Below are positions 44,388 to 56,657 of a stretch of DNA of 64,000 nucleotides, one piece after another. How positions within the stretch are numbered: the first letter of the stretch is position 1; each line of letters starts with the position of its first letter. The notes below the pieces were generated by a model. It did not search any database. It was not told the DNA's origin and worked only from the letters and a program-made list of their open reading frames with translations. The stretch spans positions 111,945,039 through 112,009,038 of the forward strand of contig CM051460.1 in NCBI GenBank assembly GCA_028095005.1, read 5' to 3'. Both the position numbers and the translations under genes were made by a program. Origin of the DNA: Rhynchospora pubera. Lineage: Eukaryota > Streptophyta > Magnoliopsida > Poales > Cyperaceae.

Positions 44388-47300
44388 ATGGCGAACGCAC
44401 TCGATCACAACAAAACCCAAACCCAAACTCAAACACAAACGCAAACCCAAAACCCAACTCAGCCCGAATCCCAATCCGACAAGGCTAGCATCCGACATCG
44501 TCATCCCAGTAGAGGAGAAGAGGAAGCTTCGTCTGGCTTCGATTCGTCGGGCATGGGGACAACAGTATCGGATTTGGGCAGGAGAGATCAAGATGCGGAT
44601 TCCAAAGAGGCTAGGAAGACGAGAGGTGGTGCGGATGGCTTATCGGGTCCGGAGCTGCTTCACTTCCGGGCGTCAGCTCCAGCTCATAGGCGGATCAGGG
44701 AAAGCCCGCTAAGCAATGAAGCTATTTTTAGACAGGTGAGGTTTGGTTTCTTCGTCTATTTGATGAATTTACTGTGATTGGAGCTCAGTTCAGGAAAACA
44801 GAGTAAGGTGTAGTTTAGTTGTTTAAACAAATAGTTAGATGCATGCAATTCTTAATCTAAACTGAGTGCAATTTTATTGGTTTGGCTCTGATTCTATCAA
44901 TTGGTGTTGGCAAACTATTTGTTGTATAATAATCAGATGGTATTCTTTTAATAAAATAAAGCAATATTATGTCTGATTTTTGCTGGAGGAAGGCATGTGG
45001 TACATGATTTGTGCAATTAGAAAACTATTTGTGACCAAATGCAATTAAATTCCAGTAAAGTATGAGTACCAAAGATTAATGAGTTGTTTTGAATAACCGG
45101 ATCGTTAGTTATTCAACTTATTTCAGTACTGCTTGAAAGGACAGGAGGGACCAGATAGTGATGTTGTCTTGGCTATATAACCTTTTTAATTTTTAATAAA
45201 TCTTCTTGCTACTTTGGTACTCTATCAAACAGCTGTGGCAAAAAAAAAAAAAAGCTATTTCTTGACTATTTATCTACGGTGCTACCTAATCAGCAACAAA
45301 GTAATATATGTAATTTGTTGTTTATAGTCACTGTTATTAGTTCGATATCAGGTAGTTGATATTGTCGTTGTTGCTACCATTATTTTTACCTTTTGGAATG
45401 AAGATGGGAACTCTATTGGGTGTAAACTTGTAATGTTTTATTTTCAACCGTGATTTCTTTTATGATTACCATCATATTTATATCTAGTCAATTAAATGTT
45501 GCCAGATGTTCCAAATGGTAAATACATATTTTTTATCAGTACAATGCAAACATCTTTGTCCCTTTCTTTGTGCATTTACAGAATATAGGGAGTTAGGAAC
45601 CAGATATCATTAAAAATTAGTCACGCAATTGATGCTATGAAAATGTTCAGGTATTATGTTTCTCACCTTTCTTGAAAGTGGGAGACATTCAGAGTCCCTC
45701 GCCTAATAGTTCCTATAAAACAAAGGAAAACCTAAATAATTATATCAGCAAGATAAGGATGTTCACATTCTGTTCCAGGATCTTATTAATTTTGTTTTGG
45801 TCAAGTTAATACATGTGTTACTATGTAAAACACGAGTTATATCTGGTGCAATTGTGTGACTAATTTTTAAACCTTTTTTCTTTTTGGACTTTCCTACATT
45901 TGAGGTTCAATCTGGTTGAAGTTTGGTCAAATTGAGACATATTTAAGCTTACTTAAGATTAACTGCAAAAATTAGTCCTCTGGAGAGGCTTGCTTGAATT
46001 ATATTACCATATAGTAAGGGTTAGAGAAGGGTCATTTGAATTAATTTGAGGCTTACTTCACAACTACTAGATGTGTAAATGTTAGGTGCAAATACTCAGG
46101 ATTGTTTTTTGGGACTAGATTTGGGGTAACGAACTCTTAACAATGCTTCTTCTGTTGCATGTTGGTTCAGTATCTTGGTCAATGTATTAGGATTATACAT
46201 ACTCTAATTGTGCATAAAAATGAACTGAATTGCAGAGCCATGCGGGTCTTCTAAATCTGTGTATTGTGGTGCTCGTTGCTGTTAATAGCCGCCTTATCAT
46301 TGAGAATATTATGAAGGTCTGTCCTCTAGCTTTCTAACTCCACCCTTTCTCTCTCAAGACACATGTTCTTTGCTTTTGCATGTATGTGCCCCAAAAGACT
46401 TGCTTTTACAACACTGCCTACCAAAATTGGTATTTGTTAATCTCTTCTTGGAGATTATGAGCACCTAATATCCCTTCTTAAACTGTAGGTAATGAACACC
46501 TAATGTCAGATAAGTTGGAATTTCTATAATTTCTAATTTTAGCATATTTCTGATCATTTAATTTGGGGAAAATTTTTTCTATATGTTGGTGTACACAATG
46601 AGTAGAAACCTTTTTGAGTAGATGTGTGATTGCTCTTAAAATTGTAAAGTTAACTCTAAAATAATTCTATAAGTCAGATAAGTAAACATTGTGAAAATTG
46701 TTGATACAATTGGACAAATGTAACCTTGTTTCTGTAACACTGACTTAGAATTTATTATACTTCTTTTGAATAGTAATAATTTTTCTTTTATCGCGCAGTA
46801 TGGTCTATTAATAAGAGCAGGATTTTGGTTTAGTGCAAGATCACTAAGGGATTGGCCTCTTCTCATGTGTTGGTAATGTTTCCCATCTCTTCCTTTTTTT
46901 TTTTTTTGTAAAAGTAACATTTTGAAATGAGTAAGGTGTAAAACAGAAACTTTTGTTAATGTGCAGCCTGAGTCTCCCCATTTTTCCTATCACCTCATTC
47001 TTGGTTGAGAAGTTAGCAGAACGCAAACGCCTACCTGAGCCAGTAAGTATAAGCCATATAGATAATAAATCTAAAGCTATTATTTTGGTATATGTTAGAT
47101 AATTCTATTTTTTTATTTGGTTACAGGTTGTTGTTCTTTTTCAAATTATCATAACAAGTGGTGCCATTGCATATCCAATTATTGTAATTCTCAAGTAAGT
47201 ATTAGTATTTTAAAAGCAGAAATGTGTTATTGTTAATTTTAATTCATTTTCCCTTTTCTGTTATTCTGATGAGATGAGTTAGTCCAGAACCCAACAGCAC

Positions 47301-49840
47301 AAATTTACTGAATCAGCATGATTTGATAATCGTCATATTCTCTTTAGAAAATATATTACTAAAAGGACTTATACTAATGTTCTATTCCATGCAAGACTAA
47401 TAGTGGGCAACCTTTTTACATGTAATTGATTTTTTAAAAATATAACATTTTTTTCTAATGCCTGCTGTCTATTTACTTATCTATCAGGTGTGACTCAGCT
47501 GTCTTGTCAGGATTTGTTTTGATGTTTGTTGCATGCATTCTTTGGATGAAGCTTGTATCATATGCCCATACAAACTATGATATTAGAGCTTTGTCTAAAT
47601 CTATTGATAAGGTAGTATATATGAATTGTATATTCTTTTTTCTCTTGTTTAGGTGCATGTTTGGGATTACTCCCTATTGAAATTCTTAGTCTGGTGCCAC
47701 TTCTATCTGGACTTTTTTTTTCTGTATTAAATTTTTTTACTAGATCTTGGTTTTTTTCCGCCTATAATAATTGTGCTCTACTCATCAGATCCTATAACCT
47801 GCAAGGTGCCAGTATTTGCATCGATGAAATGGTGAATTGCGAGATTTTCCCTGTTTTTAACGTTTCCAAACACTAATGCATTTTGTGGTCTATACATAGC
47901 AATAAAATGTTTCCTTCTAAGATTTTTTTTTTGTTTTTGTTTTGCATTTCTTTCCAGGATACTCTGACCAATAGTTCATTTGACATTGAAAACTTAAAAG
48001 GGCCTACATTCAAAAGCCTTGTTTACTTTCTTTTAGCTCCTACTCTTTGTTATCAGGTATCACTCTCTCTCTCATATTTCTCTCTCTTTGAAATGCTTGA
48101 TTTGTGTTTGTTTTTTGACTCTTTTTGAGCATTATGAATGAACATTGTTGTTCTTTTAGCTTTGGAAAATGTTGTTGAGCTATTGAGGGGTAATTCTGGG
48201 AATTTTGATTGAGAAAATTTTTAAGGGCTCCATTTCTTTATCTGCATTTCGTAACCCATAAATGCCAAACAAAACAGAACAAAGAAAAGGATAAAAGTCA
48301 ATGTCAGTGAATTCTTACTTTCTTTTCCTTATTTTACAATACAGCCAAGCTATCCTCGTGCAGCATCTATTAGAAAAGGTTGGGTTCTTCGTCAGCTTGT
48401 GAAGTGTATTATTTTTACTGGCTTAATGGGTTTTATCATTGAACAGGTTAGTCTTATTTATCACTTTACATTTTGTTTTTGAGTACCTTCCCTTTCTAGC
48501 CCCAGTGGAAAACTCGTAACATGCTATTAAAATACCATCATGCACTCCCGAAACCTGACAATCTGCAAGATAGGAGCTGTTACATGGGCATTTTCTTTTA
48601 AAAAAAAAACGTGAATAATTATAATATTTGGAATAGATGAGTGAGATATTTTCATTTTCTGGGCATTTTGGATTCTGATTTCTAGGTATAAATTAGACTT
48701 GGGAAAAAATCGCTTAAGATTATTTAATGAAATTATGGTGCAGTATATAAACCCGATAGTGCAGAATTCGCAACACCCATTGAAAGGGAACCTTTTGAAT
48801 GCAATAGAGCGGGTTTTGAAGTTGTCAGTGCCTACTCTTTATGTCTGGCTATGCATGTTCTATTGCTTCTTCCATCTCTGGTTTGTAGTTCATACCCAGC
48901 TATTTTTTAATTTTGAAAAGTAACACTGAACTCGAAGCAAGTGCTCCTAAGAGGAGTTCATATTTGAGTGGGAAGTGATGTAAATAGTCTTGCTTTCTCA
49001 TACTAATTAATAGGATTATCTGTATGACTTTATTAAAATAAATAAAAGCTTGGTTAAGAAAATATATTTGACTCCCAATTCACAATTTCCATCATTCTTC
49101 CAATTAGATATAAAAGAAACATTTTTGGAATTGGGCATGTAAGCAGAAGTAAAGGAGCTACATTGTGGGTCTATAACATGAATGATCTTATTGCTAGTTC
49201 ATTGTAGTACCAAATCTCACATGTAGCCTATTGTCTGCTATCTCTGAAAGTTGCAATCATTCATCTCAGGTTAAACATTCTAGCTGAGCTCCTACAGTTT
49301 GGTGACCGGGAATTTTACAAAGATTGGTGGAATGCAAAGACAGTTGAAGAGGTCTCTCTCTCTCTTTTTATGTTTCTCACTCTCTGTTACTTGTGTATTA
49401 AACATGGAAGTACTTAGCTGACATTGGTTTAATTTTTGTTTTCCTTTTTCATTTTATTTATTCTACCTTTGCTTGGACTGCAACAGTACTGGAGAATGTG
49501 GAACATGGTAATGAATTACTTTCTGTTCTCAATTGGTTTTAATGTTTTTTAACTTATGACAACATTGCCCCTGAAACGTTAGGTTACATATATACATATA
49601 TAGCCTCTAAATTATGATATTTGCATATATTTTCAACTTGCTGAAATATTGGGGTGTGATTGGAAAAAGGTTATTATTTGATATATACATGCTAATCCAA
49701 CTGTTTGGATGTATATCTAAATACTGGGTTTTAATATATAATATGTTACTTGTTTTTGAAAATTTTCAGCCAGTGCATAAATGGATGATTCGTCATATAT
49801 ATTTCCCATGCATAAGGCACGGTTTACCAAAGGTTTGGCA

Positions 49841-49872
<32 letters not shown>

Positions 49873-50076
49873 TTATTTTATTTTATTTTGCTTCTTGATC
49901 AAGTCGCTGCTTGGCTGTGCCGTACTGGTTCCATTTTTTTATTTTTGCCATTTGTTTCGTATTGGTTGATCTGCTACTTGACATTAGTATTACTCGAATA
50001 CAACAACAACTAAGCCTTTTGTCCCAAACAAGTTGGGGTAGGCTAGAAAGAAATCCAACAAGAGAACACATCCCAG

Positions 50077-50139
<63 letters not shown>

Positions 50140-53100
50140 ATAAAAATACTAATAGTAAGACTAGCCATACTAAAAATAATACCTCTAATAATAATAGTAA
50201 TAGTAGAAACCTAGACCTCGACCGTGACCTAATAAAGGGACCTACAAACCTATGGTATCGCTCCTACCCCTAAGTTCCTACGTCATGGCTCCGGTACATG
50301 AATTGCTAACTTCCAAGCGCTCCTATCGATCGCCAACTCCTTGGAGACGTTCCATTCTTTAAGGTCTCTTTTCACCGCTTCTTCCCATGTCAATCTTGGT
50401 CTCCCTCTCCCCCTCCGGGTGTTCTCGAAATGATTAAGAATTCCGATACGTACCGGTGCCTCTGGAGGTCTGCGTTGGATATGTCCAAACCATCTCAAAC
50501 GATGTTGGATCAACTTCTCCTCTATTGGTGCGACCCCAACCATATCTCGTATGTCATCATTTCTAATCCGATCTTTCCTCGTGTGACCGCAGATCCACCT
50601 CAACATACGCATCTCAGCTACACTCATCTTCTGGACATGTCGTCTTTTAGTAGCCCAACATTCTGCGCCATACAACATCGCAGGTCTAATCGCTGTCCTG
50701 TAGAACTTGCCTTTTAGCTTCTGCGGGACTTTCTTATCGCATAGGACGCCTGATGCTTGTCGCCATTTCACCCACCCCGCTCTTATCCTGTGACTAACAT
50801 CTTCATCTATCTCGCCATCGCTCTGCAGCATCGATCCTAAATATCGAAAAGTATCTTTCGTAGGTACTACCTGCCCGTCTAGACAGACATCTCCGTCCAT
50901 TGGTCGTATCCCACTAAACTCACACCCCATATACTCCGTCTTAGTTCTACTAAGCCTAAACCCTTTGGACTCTAGAGTTCGTCTCCACAATTCCAATTTC
51001 CTATCGACCTCCGTCCTACTCTCATCGACTAACACCACATCGTCCGCAAAGAGCATACACCAAGGAATCTCTCCCTGTATATCCTTCGTGATCTCATCCA
51101 TCACTAAGGCAAAAATATACGGGCTCAAAGCTGATCCCTGATGTAGTCCTATTTTAATAGGAAAGTCACTAGTTACACTATCACATGTCCTGATGCAAGT
51201 AACGACACCATCATACATGTCTTGGATGAGGGTAACATACTTTGTGGGGACTTTCTTCTTTTCTAGTGCCCACCACATAACTTTCCTTGGCACTTTGTCG
51301 TATGCTTTCTCCAAATCAATGAAAACCATATGTAGATCCTTCTTTCGCTCTCGATATCTCTCCATCAATTGCCTTATTAGGAAGATGACCTCCATGGTTG
51401 ACCTCCCAGGCATAAAACCAAATTGGTTTTTCGAAACGTTTGTCATCCGTCTCAAGCGATGTTCTATCACTCTCTCCCAAAGCTTCATTGTATGACTCAT
51501 AAGCTTAATTCCTCTATAGTTTGTACAGCTTTGAGCATCCCCTTTATTCTTGAAGATTGGTACTAGAGTGCTTCTCCTCCACGCATCTGGCATCCTATTT
51601 GATCGGAAAATGCTATTGAATAGTTTGGTTAACCAAACTACAGCCACATCTCCGAGGCACCTCCATACTTCGATTGGTATGTTATCAGGTCCTAGAGCCT
51701 TACCTACTTTCATTCGTTTTAAGGCTTCTTTCACCTCGGACTCTTGAATTCTCCTAACAAAACGTCTATTGGAGTCATCAAAGGAGTCGTTCAACACAAT
51801 TCCTAAGTCGTCATCCTCTCCATTGAATAACTTGTTGAAGTAATCCCTCCACCTATTCTTGATCTCGTCGTCCCTCACTAAAAGCCTATCAGTCTCGTCC
51901 TTGATGCACTTCACTTGGTTTAAGTCTCTCGTCTTCCTATCTCGAAGCTTGGCTATCTTATACACGTCCTTCTCACCCTCCTTCGTACTCACCTTCTGGT
52001 ATAGATCCTCATAAGCCCGACCTCTTGCTTCGCTCACAGCTTTCTTTGCATTCTTCTTGCCCAATTTGTACTTCGTCGGTCTTGTCATGGTGCAAGCGTT
52101 TGTAGCATTCTTTCTTTTCTTTAATAGCTTTCTGCACTTCGTCGTTCCACCACCAAGTATCTTTGGGTTCGCGGTTGCTTCCTCTAGTAACTCCAAGCAC
52201 TTCCGTAGCTACCTTTTGAATGCTGGCTGACATATCTTCCCACATCTTGTTTGCTTCTTCACCTGCTTTCCACGGACCTTCTTCAATCATTCTGCCCCTA
52301 AAAGTATGAGACACGTCTCCTTTGAGCTTCCACCACTTCGTCTTCACAACTCGAGCGCCTCTACCTACTCTAGAACGCAGCGGAAAGCGAAAATCAGCCA
52401 CCACAAGTTTGTGTTGTGAGACGACACATTCCCCAGGTATAACCTTGCAATCCATGCAGGCTCGTCTGTCCTCTCTCCTAGCAAGAACAAAATCAATCTG
52501 GGAAAAGTGTTGGGCACTACTAAAGGTAACTAAGTGGGATTGTCTTTTTCTAAAGAAGGTGTTAGCTATCATGAGGTCGTAAGCTATGGCCAAGTTCAAG
52601 AAGTCCTCACCTTCTTGGTTCCTATCGCCATACCCGAAACCCTCATGCACCCTCTCAAACCCTCCACTAGTTTCACCTACATGTCCATTGAAGTCTCCTC
52701 CGATGAAGAGCTTTTCAGTGGTTGGCACACTTCTAATCATACCATCTAAATCTTCCCAGAATTGGATTTTGATGGATTCACTTAGTCCTACTTGTGGTGC
52801 ATAAGCACTAATGACGTTCAAAACTAAGTCCCCCAAAACTAGCTTCACTAGAATGATCCTATCCCCTTGTCTCCGCACGTCGACAACTCCACTCTTAAGG
52901 CTCTTGTCGATTAAGATACCTACTCCATTCCTGCCCCGTTCTTTTCCAGTGTACCACAGCTTGAAACCGGTGTTCTCCACTTCCTTTGCTTTTTGGCCCG
53001 TCCACTTTGTCTCTTGTACGCACAAGATGTTCACACGCCTCCTAATCGCCGTATCCACTAACTCTCTTAACTTTCCTGTTAGAGACCCTACATTCCAACT

Positions 53101-54763
53101 ACCTAAACGAATCCTACTCTCACTGACTATCTTCCTTGCCCCCCGCACCCGTCGTGAAAAGTGCGAAGACCCTTACTTACTTGCCACTACATCCGGGCGC
53201 TGATGTAGCGCGCCACTAAGGGAGTGACGATCCGGCCCTTGCTCACTTATCACCTTATCCGGGTTCCGATAAGGCGCGCCACTAAAGGGGTGGCGACCCG
53301 GCCCTTGCTCATTTATCATCTCATCCGGGTTCCGATAAGACGCGTCGCTAAGAGGGTTATTGTGTTTTAAGTACCTTTTTTTGTTAGAGGCTGGCAGTTC
53401 AATCCTTGCCTTGCCGTACCGGTTCCAATTTATATTTGTCTTTTTTGTCTTGTTTGATCTGCTATTTGACATTTGTATTACTTGAATTTCGACTTAATAG
53501 TTATTTCCTTCTAATAGCTATTTGACATTTGTTCATCATCACTTGGCTCTTTCTCGTATTTCTTATTGAGTTATTGTTTATTCATTATTTGCTTTTGTTT
53601 TGCAGGGTGCTGCTCTTCTGATCTCATTTTTGGTTTCTGCTTTGTTCCATGAGGTAGTGGTGCCCTTTTTATTCTCATTAATTTTGTGTGAATAGGAGGG
53701 ATGCTTTTTGAAGTAGAAATAAGAAGAAATTTTAAGAGCTGAAAATAGTCTCTGTATCATCTTCACTGATTGGTAGTTCTTTGAATTGCAGATCGTTGTT
53801 GGAGTTCCATGCCATATCTTCAAGTTCTGGGCTTTCATTGGTATAATGTTTCAGGTGCACATTTATCCCACCCTCTCATGCAAATGAAATACTAAATAAA
53901 TTATCAGCGGGAATTATAAGTGCTATCGGCAAATATACCATCCCAGCCATCGCTAAATACAAAGTGAACATATACAGCAAATAAGGTGAACATATAGTCA
54001 ATCTAAGTGAACACTTACAAACAAATAAGTGTTGTCATCACTTTTTCAGAAGTTTACAAGCATATTCAATTTATTTTCATTGAACTTATTTGTTTGTATG
54101 TGTTCACTTAGATCGTCTGTATGTTCACTTTGTTTGCTGTATATGTTCACTTTATATTTAGCGATGGCTGGGATGTTCACTTAGATCGTCTGTATGGCAG
54201 GGATGGCAAAACTGCATATGGCAGTAATCAATTTCCAATTATCAGTTCTGATGAATTTCTTTTCCCTTGTATCAGATTCCTTTGGTTTTCTTGACGAAAT
54301 ATCTTCAAGACAAGTTTAGAAGTTCAATGGTATGTGTCTAAATTTAGGTGCCATAAATCAAGTACCTCAAATTTGGTAACTCTTTTTCCAAAGTGAATTT
54401 TACATTAAATGGCTATTACCAACAATGTAATAAATTATCTACCAAGTCTCTTTAAAAAAAAAAAGAACTGCATGATAAGTTACCAAAACTGGCCCCAAAA
54501 AACTCTCGCCAAGTGAGCAAAATAAAGTTGTTTAACCCGTTGTATTAGAAAACATACCAAAAAAAAAAGCTTGAGAACTTTTAAAGCAAGGTGTACTGGG
54601 CTCTTTTTATGGTGACTATAAAATCATTAAAATTATTAATAATATTTTCCTTAATTGGCAGGTTGGGAACATGATATTTTGGTTCTTCTTTAGCATACTT
54701 GGGCAGCCAATGTGTGTTCTCTTATACTACCATGATGTCATGAATAGAAAGTCTAGACCATAG
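44388..54763 (+). CDS. DGAT1: Diacylglycerol O-acyltransferase 1 (16 exons)
   Basis: Exons: 44388-44735, 46236-46316, 46799-46872, 46967-47042, 47127-47194, 47488-47611, 47958-48056, 48345-48446, 48744-48880, 49270-49351, 49487-49507, 49770-49832, 53606-53653, 53792-53854, 54276-54329, 54662-54763. All have GT/AG borders and join in frame to about 512 residues, the usual plant DGAT1 length. The N-terminus is disordered with a TQTQTQ repeat. The MBOAT core has about nine membrane segments, the FYKDWWN motif at the exon 10 junction and the conserved His in SALFHE. It makes triacylglycerol from diacylglycerol and acyl-CoA in the endoplasmic reticulum. I chose the ATG at 44388 (MANALDH); an in-frame TTG at 44319 is not a likely start. 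No coding lesion is seen despite a LINE in intron 12. Confidence 0.97.
49843..49873 (+). repeat. TTA microsatellite in DGAT1 intron 12
   Basis: About ten TTA units in a row, followed by TTTTA repeats. Confidence 0.9.
49911..50000 (+). repeat. Left copy of the LINE target-site duplication
   Basis: About 90 bp that match 53408-53489 at roughly 80 percent, including CCGTAC(T/C)GGTTCCA and TTGATCTGCTA(C/T)TTGACATT. The two copies sit exactly outside the two LINE ends. Confidence 0.6.
50077..50138 (+). repeat. Run of 62 adenines in the LINE 3' region
   Basis: On the LINE strand this is a poly(T) tract between the RT stop and the (TTG)n tail, so it is not the LINE poly(A) tail. The length may be affected by sequencing. 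Confidence 0.9.
50283..52196 (-). CDS. LINE reverse transcriptase
   Basis: The frame is open for 637 codons on the minus strand. RT motifs are in order: VPIFKNKGDAQSCTNYRGI, NQFGFMPGRST, VFIDLEKAYDKVPR, GLHQGSALSPYIFALVMDEI and the catalytic FADDVVLVDES. The C-terminal part (AECWATKRRH, RWFGHIQRRP, RGRGRPRLTWEEAVKRDL) is typical of plant RTE elements. The real N-terminus belongs to the endonuclease frame: the two frames are one base apart and overlap at 52009-52196, so a single indel near 52075 has split one ancestral polyprotein. Confidence 0.9.
   Translation of the reverse strand: MELLEEATANPKILGGGTTKCRKLLKKRKNATNACTMTRPTKYKLGKKNAKKAVSEARGRAYEDLYQKVSTKEGEKDVYKIAKLRDRKTRDLNQVKCIKDETDRLLVRDDEIKNRWRDYFNKLFNGEDDDLGIVLNDSFDDSNRRFVRRIQESEVKEALKRMKVGKALGPDNIPIEVWRCLGDVAVVWLTKLFNSIFRSNRMPDAWRRSTLVPIFKNKGDAQSCTNYRGIKLMSHTMKLWERVIEHRLRRMTNVSKNQFGFMPGRSTMEVIFLIRQLMERYRERKKDLHMVFIDLEKAYDKVPRKVMWWALEKKKVPTKYVTLIQDMYDGVVTCIRTCDSVTSDFPIKIGLHQGSALSPYIFALVMDEITKDIQGEIPWCMLFADDVVLVDESRTEVDRKLELWRRTLESKGFRLSRTKTEYMGCEFSGIRPMDGDVCLDGQVVPTKDTFRYLGSMLQSDGEIDEDVSHRIRAGWVKWRQASGVLCDKKVPQKLKGKFYRTAIRPAMLYGAECWATKRRHVQKMSVAEMRMLRWICGHTRKDRIRNDDIRDMVGVAPIEEKLIQHRLRWFGHIQRRPPEAPVRIGILNHFENTRRGRGRPRLTWEEAVKRDLKEWNVSKELAIDRSAWKLAIHVPEP
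52009..53148 (-). CDS. LINE apurinic-type endonuclease domain
   Basis: 379 codons on the minus strand. Endonuclease motifs are visible: LGSWNVGSLTGK (Asn), LCVQETKW (Glu), GGDFNGHVG (Asp and Asn), SQIDFVLARR (Asp) and SQHKLVVADF (His). This nicks target DNA to prime reverse transcription. The frame leaves the conserved reading just after WWWNDEVQKAIKEKK, where the RT frame takes over. Confidence 0.88.
   Translation of the reverse strand: MRGARKIVSESRIRLGSWNVGSLTGKLRELVDTAIRRRVNILCVQETKWTGQKAKEVENTGFKLWYTGKERGRNGVGILIDKSLKSGVVDVRRQGDRIILVKLVLGDLVLNVISAYAPQVGLSESIKIQFWEDLDGMIRSVPTTEKLFIGGDFNGHVGETSGGFERVHEGFGYGDRNQEGEDFLNLAIAYDLMIANTFFRKRQSHLVTFSSAQHFSQIDFVLARREDRRACMDCKVIPGECVVSQHKLVVADFRFPLRSRVGRGARVVKTKWWKLKGDVSHTFRGRMIEEGPWKAGEEANKMWEDMSASIQKVATEVLGVTRGSNREPKDTWWWNDEVQKAIKEKKECYKRLHHDKTDEVQIGQEECKESCERSKRSGL
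53199..53350 (-). repeat. Tandem repeats of about 72 bp in the LINE 5' region
   Basis: Two and a half to three units carry GGGTTCCGATAAGRCGCG and GACCCGGCCCTTGCTCA. They lie just upstream of the endonuclease start on the LINE strand. Confidence 0.75.
53408..53489 (+). repeat. Right copy of the LINE target-site duplication
   Basis: Matches 49911-50000 over about 82-90 bp with several substitutions and small gaps. The LINE lies between the two copies. Confidence 0.6.
53911..54236 (-). mobile_element. Foldback MITE, copy 2, in DGAT1 intron 14
   Basis: Reverse-orientation relative of 34496-34778. Shares CATCCCAGCCATCGCTAAAT, GTGAACATATACAGCAAA and TGGCAGTAATCAATTT. An extra partial repeat of TTCACTTAGATCGTCTGTAT lies near its right end. 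Confidence 0.7.
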
Positions 54764-55288
54764 GAACTTATAGCATGGCAATAACCTAACCATGGGAAAG
54801 AAATGTACATAATTCTAATTTCACCAGAGGGAACAACTCCGAGGTCCTGATGCATCAACTTGAAAAGAGCGGGTTTTCTCGGTTGGGGGCTAGTGAATTA
54901 TGTCAATTTTATAAAATGTTGATGCATATGATGTATCGAGTTGTTTCAATATTCTCACATTTGAAGTGTAAAGCTATGTTCAAGTTCTCTAAATGGTCAT
55001 CGGAGGATGGTTTAACTAGTGTTATGTTTCAGTTCCCTTGGATAAAGTTGTACATCCAGAAAATTTTGATAGTATATATAGGTTGTTTTTCCTTTTTCCC
55101 CTTCTTGTTTTCGGACGGTTTCCCATTCATGCATGCAATAGCTTAGTTTATGACGACTTGCAATCCTGAGCTTCCGCTAATAGGCTACATATCGTGGTCA
55201 ATGGTCTGTGGCAATGTGGAATGCATTTTAAATGGGATTGCGTACTAATGGAGTTAATTGTGGCGTCTTTCAAATTTTTCTGTCAAAT
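54764..55288 (+). other. DGAT1 3' flank
   Basis: Probably the 3' UTR and downstream DNA. No second gene is seen; a 98-codon frame at 54850-55146 has no recognisable domain and low-complexity composition. Confidence 0.5.
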
Positions 55289-55436
55289 GGCTCCGTTTGG
55301 ATGAGCCCTAGGAATTAGGAAATAAGAAAATAAGAGAGTAAATTTATTATAAACAATCTAAACTCTTCACAAAGTTACACACTTTTTAATACTTCTTCCC
55401 TTATTCCTCTTATTCTCACACCATCCAAACGAAGCC
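55289..55436. mobile_element. PIF/Harbinger-like MITE, copy 3
   Basis: GGCTCCGTTTGGAT...ATCCAAACGAAGCC with AAT on both sides. Its core is in reverse orientation relative to copies 1 and 2. Confidence 0.75.
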
Positions 55437-56149
55437 AATGAGAAGCGCTGTGAGTTTGAAGAATAACAATCAAGAATTTTTTCATGTGTATAAGAGGTTA
55501 ATCTCATAAACCACAAAAAGTTAAAAAAGTTTTGCATCGTTGATTTAAATCAGCGATTATTTATCATCATTTAAACATACCCACAACAATTGCTTGCGAA
55601 CTTCACTAGATAGTCACGGTCTAGTCTATCAAAAAAAAAAAAAAAAAACAATTGCTTGCGAACTTTTTGGGAAAAATAAGATTAATCAGGATTCTTTGTT
55701 TCAGAGACTTCATTTCCATATAGTCATATACCAAGGTTCATCAACTTCATCATATTTATGTTATATACTTGGACCAAGTCAAATCTAGCGATTTTCAAAC
55801 ACGGGCCCACCAGACAGGTTAGAAAGTATGTGGGTTACTGAGTTTGCTGGTCAGTGATAGCTTGCTAGGTCCAGATTAGGGACATCAGGACATGTACTGC
55901 ATAGGTCACATTTTGTCCAAGTTTCCTATAAGTGACAACTAGGTACTAGAAATAAGATATTGTCAAATTAAAGTTTTTAAATCGATTGCTACATCGCATT
56001 ATTCCTGTTTGACCTGGTCAGAAGAGGCCTAACTTAGCCTAATTTGATATATACAGCCAACGAACTTATTAGTTGGGTGTCAAAAAAAAAATATTCACGA
56101 GACTTACTGGCGTCTCATAAAACAAATAAATGTTGAGCCTCGGAAGTTA
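55437..56149. other. Noncoding intergenic DNA
   Basis: No gene is seen. CAATTGCTTGCGAACTT occurs twice (55587 and 55649), separated by an A-run. Confidence 0.45.
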
Positions 56150-56299
56150 GGCTTTCGTTTGGATGGTGTGGAAATAAGAGGAATAAGGAAAGAAGTATTG
56201 GAAAGTGTGTAACTTTGTGAAGAGTTTAGATTGTTTATAATAAATTTACTTCCTTATTTCCTTATTTTTCTAATTTCTAGGGCTCATCCAAACGGAGCC
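56150..56299. mobile_element. PIF/Harbinger-like MITE, copy 4
   Basis: GGCTTTCGTTTGGAT...ATCCAAACGGAGCC flanked by TTA on both sides. The internal core GTGTAACTTTGTGAAGAGTT matches the other copies. Confidence 0.8.
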
Positions 56300-56657
56300 T
56301 TAGAGAATTTGATGAGACTCAGAAGTGGGCTTTTCAAATTTCAAAAAATAAATTATACATATTATACAACTGTATAATTATGTATCGATTTTAGTGAACT
56401 TAAGTTAGAAAATGTTTGGCCCTTAACATTACATATACTATTTAAATTCTCTTTGCCATAAGAAGAATATTAATTCAACCTATAAATTTTGATCTTGAAG
56501 ACAACCCGAAGTATGGATAATAAGTGGCTTCGTCATTTTTCTACACGGTACCGTAGAAAATTTCTGAAATAAGTTTTGAACACCTAATGTACTGGCTTTG
56601 TCAATTTTCTACACGTATGGAACACAAAAAATTTAGTCTAAAAGTACGCCGAACTAT

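Larger units (their letters stand above)
50001..53407 (-). mobile_element. RTE-type LINE inserted antisense in DGAT1 intron 12
   Basis: Read on the minus strand, the element starts near 53407, runs through endonuclease and reverse transcriptase and ends at 50001 with a short (TTG)n tail after GGGACAAAAGGCTTAG. A single APE-type endonuclease followed by RT, no RNase H, no LTR and a short-repeat tail are features of the RTE clade. The flanks carry a long diverged duplication. The coding region is nearly intact, with one frame change at about 52075. Confidence 0.85.

Noticed and set aside
50077..50138. Poly(A) tail marking the LINE 3' end
   Set aside because: The LINE runs on the minus strand, where this is poly(T), and the GGGACAAAAGGCTTAG plus (TTG)n end lies further along at 50001.
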